A DNA stretch of 64,000 bases from Apus apus (Eukaryota; Chordata; Aves; Apodiformes; Apodidae): positions 3,844,001 through 3,908,000 of the forward strand of contig NC_067294.1 in the NCBI RefSeq assembly GCF_020740795.1. Reading direction: 5' to 3'. This document shows positions 63,957-64,000 of this stretch, piece after piece. The number at the start of each line of letters is the position of its first letter. Within the stretch, counting starts at the first letter, position 1. The notes under the pieces were generated by a model, which was not told where the DNA came from, searched no databases, and was given only the letters and a program-made list of their open reading frames with translations. Position numbers and translations under genes: made by a program.

Positions 63957-64000
63957 GAGAAGTTGATGTGCACTGGCATGAAAGAACATTCATAGTAGTC

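Larger units (their letters stand above)
33881..64000 (+). other. SPOCK1: SPOCK1 large intron after coding exon 1 (continues past the window)
   Basis: Starts with GTAAGTACTT immediately after codon 56. The following 30 kb contain no open frame encoding the next conserved testican segment (Asp-Asp-Tyr-Phe-Arg-type start, then a cysteine-rich Kazal region), so the intron runs beyond the window. This fits the very large early introns known for mammalian SPOCK1. The sequence is AT-rich with scattered repeats, listed separately. Confidence 0.8.
61681..64000. other. intronic sequence, nothing recognised apart from hairpins
   Basis: AT-rich. Inverted repeats occur at 63498-63517, 63515-63536 and 63938-63956. 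No coding or mobile element recognised. Confidence 0.7.

Noticed and set aside
1..64000. tRNA, rRNA, snRNA or microRNA genes
   Set aside because: I saw no cloverleaf with A/B boxes, no rRNA-like stretch and no long hairpin typical of a known microRNA. A covariance-model scan was not possible, so small RNAs may be missed.

Overview
The window is vertebrate nuclear DNA, most likely avian. It is AT-rich, intron-and-intergenic sequence, and nearly all of the interspersed repeats I can recognise are 5'-truncated CR1 LINE retrotransposons whose 3' ends carry degenerate or intact ATTCTATG-type octamers, the usual picture in birds. Crocodilians and turtles also carry CR1, so the avian call is an inference. 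I see no bacterial, plasmid or phage signal.

Only one protein-coding gene can be supported: the 5' end of SPOCK1 (testican-1, a secreted brain-enriched proteoglycan) on the + strand. Its coding exon (33713-33880) encodes a signal peptide and the conserved testican N-terminus, is bounded by a strong acceptor directly before the ATG and a GTAAGT donor, and ends in phase 0 after codon 56. A GC/CpG-rich promoter island (about 33034-33720) contains a probable untranslated first exon ending at a GAG|GTAGGG donor (33368) and a 344-bp intron. Everything from 33881 to the window end (30 kb) reads as the large intron that follows; I found no sequence matching the next testican exon.

Layout: 1-32.5 kb is upstream intergenic DNA with microsatellites, a duplicated octamer (ATGCAAAT) motif at 27.7 kb and a few exon-like segments of unknown status; 32.5-33.03 kb is a + strand CR1 that abuts the CpG island; 33.03-33.88 kb is the promoter and the first exons of SPOCK1; 33.9-64 kb is the intron, with CR1 copies at 39.55-40.27 kb and 61.03-61.68 kb (both minus strand, the second with an uninterrupted 187-codon ORF2 remnant), a GC-rich 44-bp tandem repeat at 43.46-43.62 kb, a possible solo-LTR remnant near 46 kb, a 38-A tract at 49.9 kb and a possible ancient MIR-type SINE at 38.6 kb.

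No novel multi-gene system is visible. The observations most worth checking are the octamer duplication upstream of SPOCK1, the CR1 copy that seems to have kept its CpGs at the island edge, the intronic GC-rich minisatellite, and a 181-codon open frame that ends about 120 bp before the long A tract.
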